Shown one piece after another: positions 24,386-34,033 of a stretch of 64,000 bases of DNA. The notes beneath the pieces are model-generated. The model ran no database searches. It had not been told where the DNA came from and saw only the letters and a list, made by a program, of their open reading frames with translations. Numbering within the stretch: position 1 is the first letter of the stretch; the number at the start of each line of letters is the position of its first letter. Made by a program: the position numbers and the translations under genes. Source of the DNA: Burkholderia cepacia (GTDB taxonomy: Bacteria; Pseudomonadota; Gammaproteobacteria; Burkholderiales; Burkholderiaceae); contig NZ_CP013443.1 in NCBI RefSeq assembly GCF_001718835.1, forward strand, positions 2,170,001 through 2,234,000. The letters run 5' to 3'.

Positions 24386-27300
24386 ATGCCAGATAACGCT
24401 TCCACCCCGTCCGCCTCGCCCATTGCCCGCGTCAAGTCCGGCCAGCGTTTCGCCTTCGACGGCGCGCATGGTTCCGCCGACGCGCTCGCCATCGCCCGTT
24501 ATCTCGCCGACAACCGCCAGGACGTGCCGCTCCTCGCGGTGATCTGCGCGAACGCGGTCGACGCGCAGCGGCTCTCGCAGGAAATCCGCTACTTCTCGCC
24601 CGACGCCCGCGTGCGCCTGCTGCCGGACTGGGAAACGCTGCCGTACGACACGTTCTCGCCGCACCAGGACCTCGTATCGGAGCGTCTCGCGACGCTGCAC
24701 GATCTCGGCGAGGGCCGCTGCGACATCCTGCTCGTGCCCGCGACCACCGCGCTGTACCGGATGCCGCCCGCGTCGTTCATGGCCGCCTACACGTTCGCGT
24801 TCGCGCAGGGCGAGCGGCTCGACGAGGCGAAGCTGAAGGCGCAGCTCACGCTGGCCGGCTACGAGCACGTGAGCCAGGTCGTGCGGCCCGGCGAATACTG
24901 CGTACGCGGCTCGCTGATCGACCTGTACCCGATGGGCTCGCCGCTGCCGTACCGGATCGACCTGTTCGACGACCAGGTCGACTCGATCCGCGCGTTCGAC
25001 CCCGACACGCAGCGCAGCCTCTACCCGGTGCGCGACGTGCGCCTGCTGCCGGGCCGCGAGTTTCCGTTCGACGAAGCCGCGCGCACGGCCTTCCGCAGCC
25101 GCTGGCGCGAAACCTTCGAAGGCGACCCGAGCCGCGCGCCGATCTACAAGGACATCGGCAACGGCGTGCCGTCGGCCGGCATCGAGTACTACCTGCCGCT
25201 GTTCTTCGACGAGACGGCCACGCTGTTCCACTACCTGCCGCAGGACGCGCACCTCGTGTTCACCGGCGATCTCGAGGCGTCGATCCGCCGCTTCACGGCC
25301 GATACGAAGCAGCGTCATGCGTTCCTCGCGCACGATCGCGAGCGGCCGATCCTCGAACCGCAGCGCCTGTTCCTGTCCGACGAGGATTTCTTCGCGTTCG
25401 CGAAGCCGTTCGCACGCGTCGTGCTGCCCGCGCAGCCGGCCGGCGGCTGGGCGACGGCGCTGCCCCAGCTCTCCGTCGATCGCCATGCCGACGATCCGCT
25501 CGCGTCGCTGCGCACGTTCGTCGAATCGTCCGGCAAGCGCGTGCTGCTGACCGTCGAATCGGCCGGCCGTCGCGAGACGATCCTGCAACTGCTCGCCGAA
25601 CACCATCTGCGCCCCGCGTCGAACGACCACTTCGCGGGCTGGCTCGAGAGCGACGAACGCTTCGCGCTCGGCGTCGCGCCGCTCGCGAACGGCTTTGCGG
25701 TGCCGGGCGAAGGCTACGCGGTCGTCACCGAGACCGAGCTGTACGGCGCGCTCGGCCGCCGCGCGGGCCGCCGCCGGCAGGAACAGGCCAGCAACGTCGA
25801 CGCGATGGTGCGCGACCTGTCGGAGCTGAAGGTCGGCGACCCGGTCGTCCACGCGCAGCACGGCATCGGCCGCTACATGGGCCTCGTGTCGATGGACCTC
25901 GGCGAAGGCGAGACCGAATTCCTGCATCTCGAATACTCGGGCGACAGCAAGCTCTACGTGCCGGTTGCGCAATTGCACGTGATCTCGCGCTACAGCGGCG
26001 CCGATCCCGACAGCGCGCCGCTGCACGCGCTCGGCTCCGGCCAGTGGGAGCGCGCGAAACGCAAGGCCGCGCAGCAGATCCGCGATACGGCCGCCGAGCT
26101 GCTGAACCTGTACGCGCGCCGCGCGGCCCGCGAAGGCCACGCGTTCTCGCTCGATCCGCGCGACTACGTGAAGTTCGCCGAAAGCTTCGGCTTCGAGGAA
26201 ACGCCCGACCAGGCGGCCGCCATCGCGGCCGTGATCGGCGACATGACGAGCGGCAAGCCGATGGACCGCCTCGTGTGCGGCGACGTCGGCTTCGGCAAGA
26301 CCGAGGTCGCGCTGCGCGCCGCGTTCATCGCGGTGCTGGGCGGCAAGCAGGTCGCGCTGCTGTCGCCGACCACGCTGCTCGCCGAGCAGCACACGCAGAC
26401 CTTCGCCGACCGCTTCGCGGACTGGCCGGTGCGGATCGTCGAGCTGTCGCGCTTCAAGACGGCGAAGGAAGTGAACGCGGCGATCGCGCAGATCAACGAA
26501 GGCAGCGTCGACATCGTGATCGGCACGCACAAGCTGCTGTCGTCGGACGTGCAGTTCAAGCGCCTCGGCCTCGTGATCATCGACGAGGAACACCGCTTCG
26601 GCGTGCGCCAGAAGGAAGCGCTGAAGGCGCTGCGCGCGGAAGTCGACGTGCTGACGCTCACCGCGACGCCGATTCCGCGCACGCTCGGGATGGCGCTCGA
26701 GGGGCTGCGCGACTTCTCGGTCATCGCGACCGCGCCGCAGAAGCGGCTCGCGATCAAGACCTTCGTGCGCCGCGAGGAAGAAAGCGTGATCCGCGAGGCG
26801 ATGCTGCGCGAGCTGAAGCGCGGCGGCCAGGTGTACTTCCTGCACAACGAGGTCGAGACGATCGAGAACCGCAAGGCGATGCTCGAGGCGCTCGTGCCCG
26901 AGGCACGCATCGTGATCGCGCACGGCCAGATGCACGAGCGCGAGCTCGAACGGGTGATGCGCGACTTCGTCGCGCAGCGCGCGAACGTGCTGCTGTGCAC
27001 GACCATCATCGAGACCGGCATCGACGTGCCGAGCGCGAACACGATCATCATGCATCGCGCGGACAAGTTCGGCCTCGCGCAGCTCCACCAGTTGCGCGGC
27101 CGCGTCGGCCGTTCGCACCACCAGGCGTACGCGTACCTGCTCGTGCACGATCCGCAGGCGCTGACCAAGCAGGCCCAGCGCCGGCTGGAAGCGATCCAGC
27201 AGATGGAGGAACTCGGTTCGGGCTTCTATCTCGCGATGCACGACCTCGAGATCCGCGGCACCGGCGAAGTGCTCGGCGACAAGCAGTCGGGCGAGATCCA

Positions 27301-27862
27301 CGAGATCGGCTTCCAGCTCTATACCGACATGCTGAACGACGCGGTGAAGGCGTTGAAGAACGGCAAGGAGCCCGACCTCACCGCCCCGCTCGCCGCGACG
27401 ACGGAAATCAACCTGCATGCGCCGGCGATCCTGCCGGCCGACTACTGCGCGGACGTGCAGGAGCGGCTGTCGCTGTACAAGCGGCTCGCGAACTGCGAGC
27501 ACGGCGACGCGATCGACGGCATCCAGGAAGAACTGATCGACCGCTTCGGCAAGCTGCCGCCGCAGGCGCACGCGCTCGTCGAGACGCACCGGCTGCGGAT
27601 CGCCGCGAAGCCGCTCGGCATCGTGAAGATCGACGCGAGCGAGGCTGCGATCGGGCTGCAGTTCGAGCCGAATCCGCCGATCGATCCGATGCGGATCATC
27701 GAGATGGTGCAGAAGCACCGGCACATCAAGCTCGCGGGCCAGGACAAGCTGCGTATCGAGACGCGCTCGCCCGACCTCGCGATCCGCGTGTCGACGATCA
27801 AGGAAACGCTGCGCGCGCTCGGTCATTCGAACCGGCAGGACGCGGCCGCCGCGTCGCGCTGA
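24386..27862 (+). CDS. mfd: Transcription-repair coupling factor Mfd
   Basis: From the ATG at 24386 (MPDNASTPSASPIARVKSGQ) the protein is 1158 residues, the normal length. It has the UvrB-like N-terminal module, an RNA-polymerase-binding region (KVGDPVVHAQHGIGRYMGLV), the RecG-like motor with Walker A GDVGFGKTEVALRAAF and the DEEH box in IIDEEHRFGVRQKEA, TATPIPRTLGMAL, the TRG motif around HQLRGRVGRSHHQAYAYLL, and the C-terminal regulatory domain. It removes stalled polymerase and recruits UvrA. The first 11 codons of the longer frame are non-conserved. Confidence 0.97.
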   Translation: MPDNASTPSASPIARVKSGQRFAFDGAHGSADALAIARYLADNRQDVPLLAVICANAVDAQRLSQEIRYFSPDARVRLLPDWETLPYDTFSPHQDLVSERLATLHDLGEGRCDILLVPATTALYRMPPASFMAAYTFAFAQGERLDEAKLKAQLTLAGYEHVSQVVRPGEYCVRGSLIDLYPMGSPLPYRIDLFDDQVDSIRAFDPDTQRSLYPVRDVRLLPGREFPFDEAARTAFRSRWRETFEGDPSRAPIYKDIGNGVPSAGIEYYLPLFFDETATLFHYLPQDAHLVFTGDLEASIRRFTADTKQRHAFLAHDRERPILEPQRLFLSDEDFFAFAKPFARVVLPAQPAGGWATALPQLSVDRHADDPLASLRTFVESSGKRVLLTVESAGRRETILQLLAEHHLRPASNDHFAGWLESDERFALGVAPLANGFAVPGEGYAVVTETELYGALGRRAGRRRQEQASNVDAMVRDLSELKVGDPVVHAQHGIGRYMGLVSMDLGEGETEFLHLEYSGDSKLYVPVAQLHVISRYSGADPDSAPLHALGSGQWERAKRKAAQQIRDTAAELLNLYARRAAREGHAFSLDPRDYVKFAESFGFEETPDQAAAIAAVIGDMTSGKPMDRLVCGDVGFGKTEVALRAAFIAVLGGKQVALLSPTTLLAEQHTQTFADRFADWPVRIVELSRFKTAKEVNAAIAQINEGSVDIVIGTHKLLSSDVQFKRLGLVIIDEEHRFGVRQKEALKALRAEVDVLTLTATPIPRTLGMALEGLRDFSVIATAPQKRLAIKTFVRREEESVIREAMLRELKRGGQVYFLHNEVETIENRKAMLEALVPEARIVIAHGQMHERELERVMRDFVAQRANVLLCTTIIETGIDVPSANTIIMHRADKFGLAQLHQLRGRVGRSHHQAYAYLLVHDPQALTKQAQRRLEAIQQMEELGSGFYLAMHDLEIRGTGEVLGDKQSGEIHEIGFQLYTDMLNDAVKALKNGKEPDLTAPLAATTEINLHAPAILPADYCADVQERLSLYKRLANCEHGDAIDGIQEELIDRFGKLPPQAHALVETHRLRIAAKPLGIVKIDASEAAIGLQFEPNPPIDPMRIIEMVQKHRHIKLAGQDKLRIETRSPDLAIRVSTIKETLRALGHSNRQDAAAASR

Positions 27863-27917
27863 GCAGCCGCTTCGGCGGCCCGTCGACTCGTAAAGCGCCG
27901 CGTTGCTGCAGCGCATC

Positions 27918-27948
27918 GCGGCCCGCGAGAGCGGGCCGCAGCGTTTTT
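27918..27948 (+). terminator. Rho-independent terminator after mfd
   Basis: GCGGCCCGC pairs with GCGGGCCGC around GAGA, followed after four bases by a T-run. Confidence 0.75.
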
Positions 27949-27985
27949 GAGTATGATTTTCGCATTCCTCAGACGGAGTTTTGCC

Positions 27986-29215
27986 ATGTCCACTCTCGAC
28001 GCCACGGCGCCGGCCGCCGCCGACCATGTCGACCACGACGACGCGTCGCTCGTCAGCCTGCCCTGGATCAAGCAACTGGTGTCGATGGACACGACGAGCC
28101 GCGTGCCGAACCTCGGCCTGATCGAAACGGTGCGCGACGCGCTCGCCGCGAAAGGCATCGCATCGACGATCACGCACGACCCGCGCGAAGGCTGGGCGAA
28201 CCTGTTCGCGACCGTGCCCGCGGACGACGGCTCGACGAACGGCGGCATCGTGCTGTCGGGGCATACCGACGTCGTGCCGGTCGACGGCCAGCAATGGGAC
28301 AGCAACCCGTTCGCGCCGGAAATCCGCGACGGCCGCCTGTACGGCCGCGGCACCTGCGACATGAAGGGCTTCATCGGCGCCGCGCTCGCGCTGCTGCCCG
28401 AGATGCAGGCGACGAAGCTCGCGAAGCCGATCCATTTCGCGCTGTCCTACGACGAGGAAATCGGCTGCGCCGGCGCGCCGCTGATGATCGCCGACCTCGT
28501 CAAGCGCGGCGTGCAACCGTCGGGCTGCATCGTCGGCGAGCCAACCAGCATGCGGCCGATCATCGCGCACAAGGGCATCAACGCCTATCGCTGCTGCGTG
28601 CGCGGCCACGCGGCGCATTCGTCGCTGACGCCGAAGGGGCTGAACGCGATCGAGTATGCGGCGCGCCTCATCTGCCACATCCGCGACATCGCCGAGCGCT
28701 TTCGCGCCGAAGGCCCGTTCGACGCGCTGTACGACGTGCCGTTCACGACCGCGCAGACGAGCACGATCCAGGGCGGCAACGCGATCAACACGGTGCCGGC
28801 CGAGTGCCGCTTCGATTTCGAATTCCGCAACCTGCCGACGCTCGATCCCGAGCAGATCTTCACGCGCATCGAAGCGTATGCACGGGAAACGCTGCTGCCG
28901 CAGATGCTTCGCGAGCATCCGAATGCCGCGATCGAGTTTTCGAAGATCGCCGCGGCGCCCGGCCTCGATGCAACCGAACAGGCCGCGATCACGCAACTCG
29001 TGCGCGCGCTGACGGCGGACCAGGACAAGCGCAAGGTCGCATACGGCACCGAGGCCGGCCTGTTCGAACGCGCGGGCATCCCGAGCGTCGTATGCGGGCC
29101 CGGCAACATCGAGCAGGCGCACAAGCCGAACGAATACGTCGAGCTTGCGCAGCTCGCCGGCTGCGAGCAGTTCCTGCGCAAGTTCATCCGCAGCATGTCG
29201 GTCGACGCGCGCTGA
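27986..29215 (+). CDS. argE: Acetylornithine deacetylase
   Basis: The ATG at 27986 (MSTLDATAPAAADHVDHDDA) is taken as start; an in-frame ATG 39 bases upstream adds residues read through the terminator region. The 409-residue M20-family enzyme has the metal His in LSGHTDVVPVDGQQW, Asp in GRGTCDMKGFIGAA, catalytic Glu in SYDEEIGCAG, and the last ligand His in IEQAHKPNEYV. It removes acetate from N-acetylornithine in arginine synthesis. Other M20 amidohydrolases are possible, but spacing and motifs favour ArgE. Confidence 0.9.
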   Translation: MSTLDATAPAAADHVDHDDASLVSLPWIKQLVSMDTTSRVPNLGLIETVRDALAAKGIASTITHDPREGWANLFATVPADDGSTNGGIVLSGHTDVVPVDGQQWDSNPFAPEIRDGRLYGRGTCDMKGFIGAALALLPEMQATKLAKPIHFALSYDEEIGCAGAPLMIADLVKRGVQPSGCIVGEPTSMRPIIAHKGINAYRCCVRGHAAHSSLTPKGLNAIEYAARLICHIRDIAERFRAEGPFDALYDVPFTTAQTSTIQGGNAINTVPAECRFDFEFRNLPTLDPEQIFTRIEAYARETLLPQMLREHPNAAIEFSKIAAAPGLDATEQAAITQLVRALTADQDKRKVAYGTEAGLFERAGIPSVVCGPGNIEQAHKPNEYVELAQLAGCEQFLRKFIRSMSVDAR

Positions 29216-29275
29216 CTGCCTTCCGCCACGCCGGCCCGCGTGTGCGGGCCGGCCCACTCCGCCACCCGCCACGTC

Positions 29276-30295
29276 ATGTCGACTGAACAACGGGGCACGC
29301 CCCATACGACGATCGACGGCGAGCCGATCCCGACGCTCGACGAAATCGCCGCGCAGCATTTCGCGCTGTCACCCTGGGTCGCGCGCACGCCCGTGTTCGA
29401 ACGCGCCGACCTGCCGTCCCTCGAGGGCACGCACGTCAACTTCAAGTTCGAGCTCCTGCAGGTGAGCGGCAGCTTCAAGGCGCGCGGTGCGTTCACGCAC
29501 CTGCTCGCGCTCGACGAGGCGCGCAAGAACGCCGGCGTCACCTGCGTGTCGGCCGGCAATCACGCGGCGGCCGTCGCGTATGCGGCCATGCGGCTCGGCA
29601 GCAGCGCCAAGGTCGTGATGTTCCACACCGCGAGCCCGGCGCGCATCGCGCAGTGCAAGCAGTACCGCGCGGAAGTCGTGCTGGCCGGCAGCGCGTCGCA
29701 GGCGTTCGATCTGGTGCGCCGGATCGAGGCCGAGGAAGGCCGCTTCTTCATCCATCCGTTCAACGGCTATCACACGATCCTCGGCACCGCGACGCTCGGC
29801 TACGAATGGGCGACGCAGACCCCCGACCTCGACGCGGTGATCGTGCCGATCGGCGGCGGCGGGCTCGCGGCCGGCATGGCGACCGCGCTGCGGCTCGCGA
29901 ATCCGCGCGTGCACGTGTACGGCGTCGAGCCGGAAGGCGCCGACGCGATGAGCCGCAGCTTCGCGGCAAATCACACGATCAAGATGAGCGCGATGCAGAC
30001 GATCGCCGATTCGCTGATGGCGCCGCATACCGAGGAATACAGCTACCAGCTGTGCCGGCGCCACGTCGACCGCATCGTCACCGTGTCCGACGACGCGCTG
30101 CGTGCCGCGATGCTGTTCCTGTTCTCGCAACTGAAGCTGTCGGTCGAACCGGCATGCGCGGCCGCCCTCGCCGCGCTGCTCGGCCCGCTGCGCGAAACGC
30201 TGCAGGGCAAGCGCGTCGGCGTGCTGCTTTCGGGCACCAATACCGACCCGGGTACGCTCGGCATGCATCTCGCGCACGCAAAGCTGCTGCGCTGA
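29276..30295 (+). CDS. PLP-dependent threonine/serine dehydratase-like enzyme
   Basis: The ATG at 29276 (MSTEQRGTPHTTIDGEPIPT) gives 339 residues. Lys68 in VSGSFKARGA is the Schiff-base lysine, SAGNHAAAVAYAA binds the substrate carboxylate, and PIGGGGLAAGMA binds the cofactor phosphate; all are fold-type II signs. It resembles the catabolic threonine or hydroxy-amino-acid dehydratases without an ACT domain. The exact substrate cannot be read from the sequence. It follows argE by 60 bp and may be cotranscribed. Confidence 0.85.
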   Translation: MSTEQRGTPHTTIDGEPIPTLDEIAAQHFALSPWVARTPVFERADLPSLEGTHVNFKFELLQVSGSFKARGAFTHLLALDEARKNAGVTCVSAGNHAAAVAYAAMRLGSSAKVVMFHTASPARIAQCKQYRAEVVLAGSASQAFDLVRRIEAEEGRFFIHPFNGYHTILGTATLGYEWATQTPDLDAVIVPIGGGGLAAGMATALRLANPRVHVYGVEPEGADAMSRSFAANHTIKMSAMQTIADSLMAPHTEEYSYQLCRRHVDRIVTVSDDALRAAMLFLFSQLKLSVEPACAAALAALLGPLRETLQGKRVGVLLSGTNTDPGTLGMHLAHAKLLR

Positions 30296-30305
30296 CGCCG
30301 CGCGG

Positions 30306-30609
30306 GGTTATCCACGGTTCGTGTTGAAGAGCCTGTTGAAAAGTTTCTGGAAACTGCGCCAACGCGTTGATCGGACTGGGCTTTCCGCGCGCGACGCGGT
30401 TTGCGGCAGCGGCCGCGCGCGGCCCGTCGCGCAGCTAAGGGTTATCCCCAGTTTTTGTTGACAGGACTGTGGAGAACTCACCGACAAGCGACCCAACGCA
30501 TTGTTTTTATTGAGAAAGCAAGCATCGCCCCCGGGCACGCCGCCGATTGGGCAATGTTCGCCGTCACCGCAGGTTATCCACAATTTCTGTTGACAGGCAT
30601 GTTGATAAG
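30306..30609. repeat. Three-copy degenerate repeat carrying DnaA-box-like pairs
   Basis: Three 38-base units begin at 30306, 30440 and 30572. Each opens GGTTATCC, continues with a TGTTGA core and ends in a reversed box (for example TGTTGATAA at 30600-30608). Boxes on the plus strand are TTATCCACG, TTATCCCCA and a perfect TTATCCACA (30574-30582). The intervening DNA also shares a diverged CCAA-N-CG-N-TTG element (near 30363, 30496 and 30622), so the whole looks like an old 133-bp tandem repeat. No gene is seen between 30296 and 30763. Confidence 0.7.
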
Positions 30610-30763
30610 GGCGGGATCGGCACGCCAAGTCGTTGATGCGCAAGGGTTCGTGCGGCGCGCCCGCGACGCGGGCCGTCCTCGTCCGGATATTTCAGCCAGC
30701 TTGGAATCGGCGTTCGGCCGTGACAGACTCGCGAACATTGCACGCCCTACAAAGGACACCTGC

Positions 30764-31198
30764 ATGCGCTCCCTGTCGACCAGCCTTGCCTTCAGCATCG
30801 CCCTGCTGTCCGGCTGCGCGGCCACGCAACCGCCGGCCGCGGGCGAACCGGCGTTCTGCGCGCAGGCTGGGGGCAACCGCCAGTTGCAGGCCGACCTGCT
30901 GTTCGGGCGCGACATCGCGGGACGCGGCTCCGTCACCGATGCCGAGCGCGCCGCCTTCCTCTCCGACGTCATCACACCGCGCTTCCCGGACGGCTTCACG
31001 TCATGGGACACCCGCGGCCAATGGCGCGACCGCACGACCGGCGGGATCACGCGCGAGGACAGCTTCGTCGTGCGCATCGTCGCCGACTACACGCGCGACA
31101 CGCTCGAACGCCTGTCGGCGATCCGGCGCGCATACGTCGAGCGGTTCAAGCAGGACGCGGTCGGCGTGACGCTTGCGCCGACCTGCGCGTCGTTCTGA
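30764..31198 (+). CDS. DUF3574 lipoprotein
   Basis: The ATG at 30764 follows AAAGGA. The 144-residue product begins with a lipoprotein signal (FSIALLSGCAATQ, lipidated Cys about residue 18), so it should be anchored at the envelope. The mature part carries the DUF3574 pattern: LQADLLFGRDIAGRGSVTDA, FLSDVITPRFPDGFTSWDTR, GQWRDRTTGGITREDSFVVR. Function unknown. A terminator for the convergent gene follows. Confidence 0.87.
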   Translation: MRSLSTSLAFSIALLSGCAATQPPAAGEPAFCAQAGGNRQLQADLLFGRDIAGRGSVTDAERAAFLSDVITPRFPDGFTSWDTRGQWRDRTTGGITREDSFVVRIVADYTRDTLERLSAIRRAYVERFKQDAVGVTLAPTCASF

Positions 31199-31206
31199 CT
31201 CCCGCC

Positions 31207-31236
31207 GTCAAAAAAACGGGCGCCCGAAGGCGCCCG
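31207..31236 (-). terminator. Rho-independent terminator of mrcA
   Basis: CGGGCGCC and GGCGCCCG form a perfect stem with a four-base loop, followed on the minus strand by seven Ts, 24 bases after the mrcA stop. Confidence 0.88.
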
Positions 31237-31260
31237 TCGATTCGCGAAGCCGCTACCGCA

Positions 31261-33783
31261 TCAGGGCTTGTTGCTCTCGAACATGTCCATGATCTGCTGC
31301 TTCTCCTGCGGCGTGACGGGCGGCGGCGCCAGCCCGGCGGCACCGGCCGAACCCAGCGCGTCGTTCGCGCTGATCGCGTTCTCCGCCGGGTTGATGTCGA
31401 CGTTCGCGACGAAGCCGTTGCCCGGCGTGCGATCGGCGTAGTACAGCTCGCCGTCGATCGAGGTCAGGCCGTCCGGCATCGGCATCTGCTGCTCGGGCAC
31501 GCCGTTCAGCGCGGTGCGCATGTAGTTCACCCAGATCGGCAGCGCGAGCTGCGCGCCGAACTCGCGGCTGCCGAGGCTCTTCGGCTGGTCGAAGCCCATC
31601 CATGCAACCGCGACGAGCGATTGCTGGTAGCCGGCGAACCAGCCGTCCTTTGCGTCGTTCGTCGTACCGGTCTTGCCTTGCAGGTCGCTGCGGCCCAGTG
31701 CGTTGGTGCCCGCGCCCGTGCCGGCCGTCGCGACCGAATGCAGCAGGCTGTTCATCACGTAAGCGTTGCGGCCTTCGATCGTGCGCGGCGCCGTGCTGCC
31801 CGCGAGCACCGGCTGCGACTTCTGCAGCGGCTGGCCGCGCGCGTCGTCGACCTCGGCGATCAGGTACGGATCGACCTTGTAGCCGCCGTTCGCGAACACC
31901 GCGTAACCCGTCGCGAGCTGCAGCGGCGTGACGAGGCCCGCGCCGAGCGCCATCGGCAGGTAAGGCGGCGTCTTCGCTGGATCGAAGCCGAAGCGCTGCG
32001 TCACGTATTGCTGCGCATACTGCGTGCCGATCGACGCGAGGATCCGGATCGACACGAGGTTCTTCGAACGCTGCAGGCCGGTACGCATCGTCATCGGGCC
32101 GTCCGGCTGGTCGTCGTCCTTCGGCTCCCAGGCGGTGCCGCCCGGCACGCTCGGCGGGAAGTACAGCGGCGCGTCGTTGATCATCGTCGCCGGCCCCATG
32201 CCCTTGTCGAGCGACGCCGAGTAGATGAACGGCTTGAACGACGAGCCCGGCTGCCGCCATGCCTGCGTCACGTGGTTGAACTTGCTCTTGTTGAAGTCGA
32301 AGCCGCCGACGAGCGAGCGGATCGCGCCATCCTGCGGCGCGATCGCGACGAGCGCGCCTTCGACCTGCGGCAGCTGCACGACCTGCCAGCCCGTCTTGCC
32401 GTCCTTCAGCACGCGCACGACCGAGCCCGGCTTGATGCGCAGCGTGTCGTTCGCGCGGGGCCCGAGCGCGGCCGCCACGAAGCGCAGGCCGGCCGGGCCG
32501 ATCGTCGTGGTCGCGCCGCCGACGAACTGCACCTCGACCGCGTTCGGCGACGCCGACAGCACGACCGCCGACTGCAGGTCGCCGTTGTCCGGGTGATCGG
32601 CAAGTGCGTCGTCGATCGCCTCGTCGCGGTCGTCGCCGGCCGCGGGCAGCTGGATCGACGCTTCCGGCCCGCGATAGCCATGGCGGCGCTCGTAGTCGAG
32701 AATGCCGCGACGCACGGCCTGGTACGCGGCTTCCTGGTCGGCGGAATTGATCGTCGTCGTGACGGTCAGCCCGCGCGTGTAGGTTTCGTCCTTGTACTGC
32801 TGGTACATCATCTGCCGCACCATCTCGGCGACGTACTCGCCGTGCACCGCATACTGGTTGCCCGGTGTGCGCACGTGGATCTCTTCCTTCACGGCTTCGT
32901 CGTACTGCGGCTGCGTGATGTAGCCGATCTCGAGCATGCGCTTCAGGATGTATTCCTGGCGCACCTTCGCGCGCTTCGGATTGACGACCGGGTTGTAGGC
33001 GGACGGCGCCTTCGGCAGCCCCGCGAGCATCGCCGCTTCGGCGAGCGTGATGTCCTTCAGGTCCTTGCCGAAATACACGCGCGCGGCGGCCGCGAAACCG
33101 TACGAGCGCTGGCCGAGATAGATCTGGTTCATGTACAGCTCGAGGATCTGGTCCTTCGTCAGGGCCTTCTCGATCTTGTATGCGAGCAGCATTTCGTAGA
33201 TCTTGCGCGTGTAGGTCTTCTCGCTCGACAGGAAGAAGTTGCGCGCGACCTGCATCGTGATCGTGCTCGCGCCCTGGCGCGCGCCGCCGTGCATCAGGTC
33301 GGCGACGCCCGCGCGCAGGATGCCGAGGAAGTCGACGCCGCCGTGCTCGTAGAAGCGGTAGTCCTCGATCGCGAGCACGGCCTTCTTCATCACGTCGGGA
33401 ATGTCCTGGAAGCGCACGAGGCTGCGGCGCTCCTCGCCGAACTCGCCGATCAGCACGTGATCGGCCGTGAACACGCGCAGCGGCACCTTCGGCTGGTAGT
33501 TGGTGAGCGCATCGAGCGACGGCAGTTGCGGCGCCATCACGACCAGCGCGTAGCCGACGATCAGCGCACCGACGATCGCCAGCGTCGCGAACAGGCCGGC
33601 GAACCACAGCACGACGCGCGAGCCGAACGAGCGCCGGCGCCCTCCGCCGCCGTCATGCTGCGGCTCGCGGTGCGCATCGCGATCGTCGTCATCGGGGTAA
33701 TAGGCTCCGGACGGCGAACGGCGCAGCGTGTAGTGGGGTTCGTTCCTGTCGGAAGAAGAAGGCGGTCGTTTGATAATTGGCAT
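31261..33783 (-). CDS. mrcA: Penicillin-binding protein 1A
   Basis: From the ATG at 33783 (MPIIKRPPSSSDRNEPHYTL) the protein is 840 residues; an ATG at 33858 would add 25. A membrane helix at about 57-80 follows a charged cytosolic start. The glycosyltransferase domain has EDYRFYEHGGVDFLGILRA, GASTITMQVARNFFLS and the KIEKALTKDQILELYMNQIY motif. An OB-like insert precedes the transpeptidase with SxxK in QPGSSFKPFIY, SKN in RSKNLVSIR and KTGTTNDAKDGW. It makes and cross-links peptidoglycan in the periplasm. Confidence 0.95.
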   Translation of the reverse strand: MPIIKRPPSSSDRNEPHYTLRRSPSGAYYPDDDDRDAHREPQHDGGGGRRRSFGSRVVLWFAGLFATLAIVGALIVGYALVVMAPQLPSLDALTNYQPKVPLRVFTADHVLIGEFGEERRSLVRFQDIPDVMKKAVLAIEDYRFYEHGGVDFLGILRAGVADLMHGGARQGASTITMQVARNFFLSSEKTYTRKIYEMLLAYKIEKALTKDQILELYMNQIYLGQRSYGFAAAARVYFGKDLKDITLAEAAMLAGLPKAPSAYNPVVNPKRAKVRQEYILKRMLEIGYITQPQYDEAVKEEIHVRTPGNQYAVHGEYVAEMVRQMMYQQYKDETYTRGLTVTTTINSADQEAAYQAVRRGILDYERRHGYRGPEASIQLPAAGDDRDEAIDDALADHPDNGDLQSAVVLSASPNAVEVQFVGGATTTIGPAGLRFVAAALGPRANDTLRIKPGSVVRVLKDGKTGWQVVQLPQVEGALVAIAPQDGAIRSLVGGFDFNKSKFNHVTQAWRQPGSSFKPFIYSASLDKGMGPATMINDAPLYFPPSVPGGTAWEPKDDDQPDGPMTMRTGLQRSKNLVSIRILASIGTQYAQQYVTQRFGFDPAKTPPYLPMALGAGLVTPLQLATGYAVFANGGYKVDPYLIAEVDDARGQPLQKSQPVLAGSTAPRTIEGRNAYVMNSLLHSVATAGTGAGTNALGRSDLQGKTGTTNDAKDGWFAGYQQSLVAVAWMGFDQPKSLGSREFGAQLALPIWVNYMRTALNGVPEQQMPMPDGLTSIDGELYYADRTPGNGFVANVDINPAENAISANDALGSAGAAGLAPPPVTPQEKQQIMDMFESNKP

Positions 33784-33858
33784 GTCGGAATGGCGGGCGT
33801 ACGTGGCGCCCTCGGACGCATGCGGAAATGCAAGCGGATGAATCGAGAGAGAGTGCAT

Positions 33859-33876
33859 CGTGACACATTCGTCACG
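33859..33876. promoter_or_regulatory. Inverted repeat upstream of mrcA
   Basis: CGTGAC-N6-GTCACG is a perfect dyad about 75 bp upstream of the preferred mrcA start, and directly before the alternative start at 33858. It could be an operator. No regulator is assigned. Confidence 0.35.
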
Positions 33877-34033
33877 TCGACAGACCCCGCCGCGCGGCGA
33901 TCCGTTCCCGCGACGTGACAGCGCATTTTAATGAAATCGACCGGATGCCTTCGCGATTTTTTGTAAAAATTCCCGCGCCGCGGCGCTGCGCGCGCCATTT
34001 TGCCCGCCTGCCCGGCCTATCATGAACACGAAA

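Noticed and set aside
24317..29359. A very long open frame (1680 codons) antisense to mfd and argE
   Set aside because: It is a mirror frame forced by GC-rich codon usage. The plus strand encodes complete Mfd and ArgE with all motifs, and the antisense product is Arg/Ala/His-rich without any domain.
31003..33918. A 971-codon plus-strand frame opposite mrcA
   Set aside because: Composition is that of an antisense shadow; the minus strand encodes a complete PBP1A.
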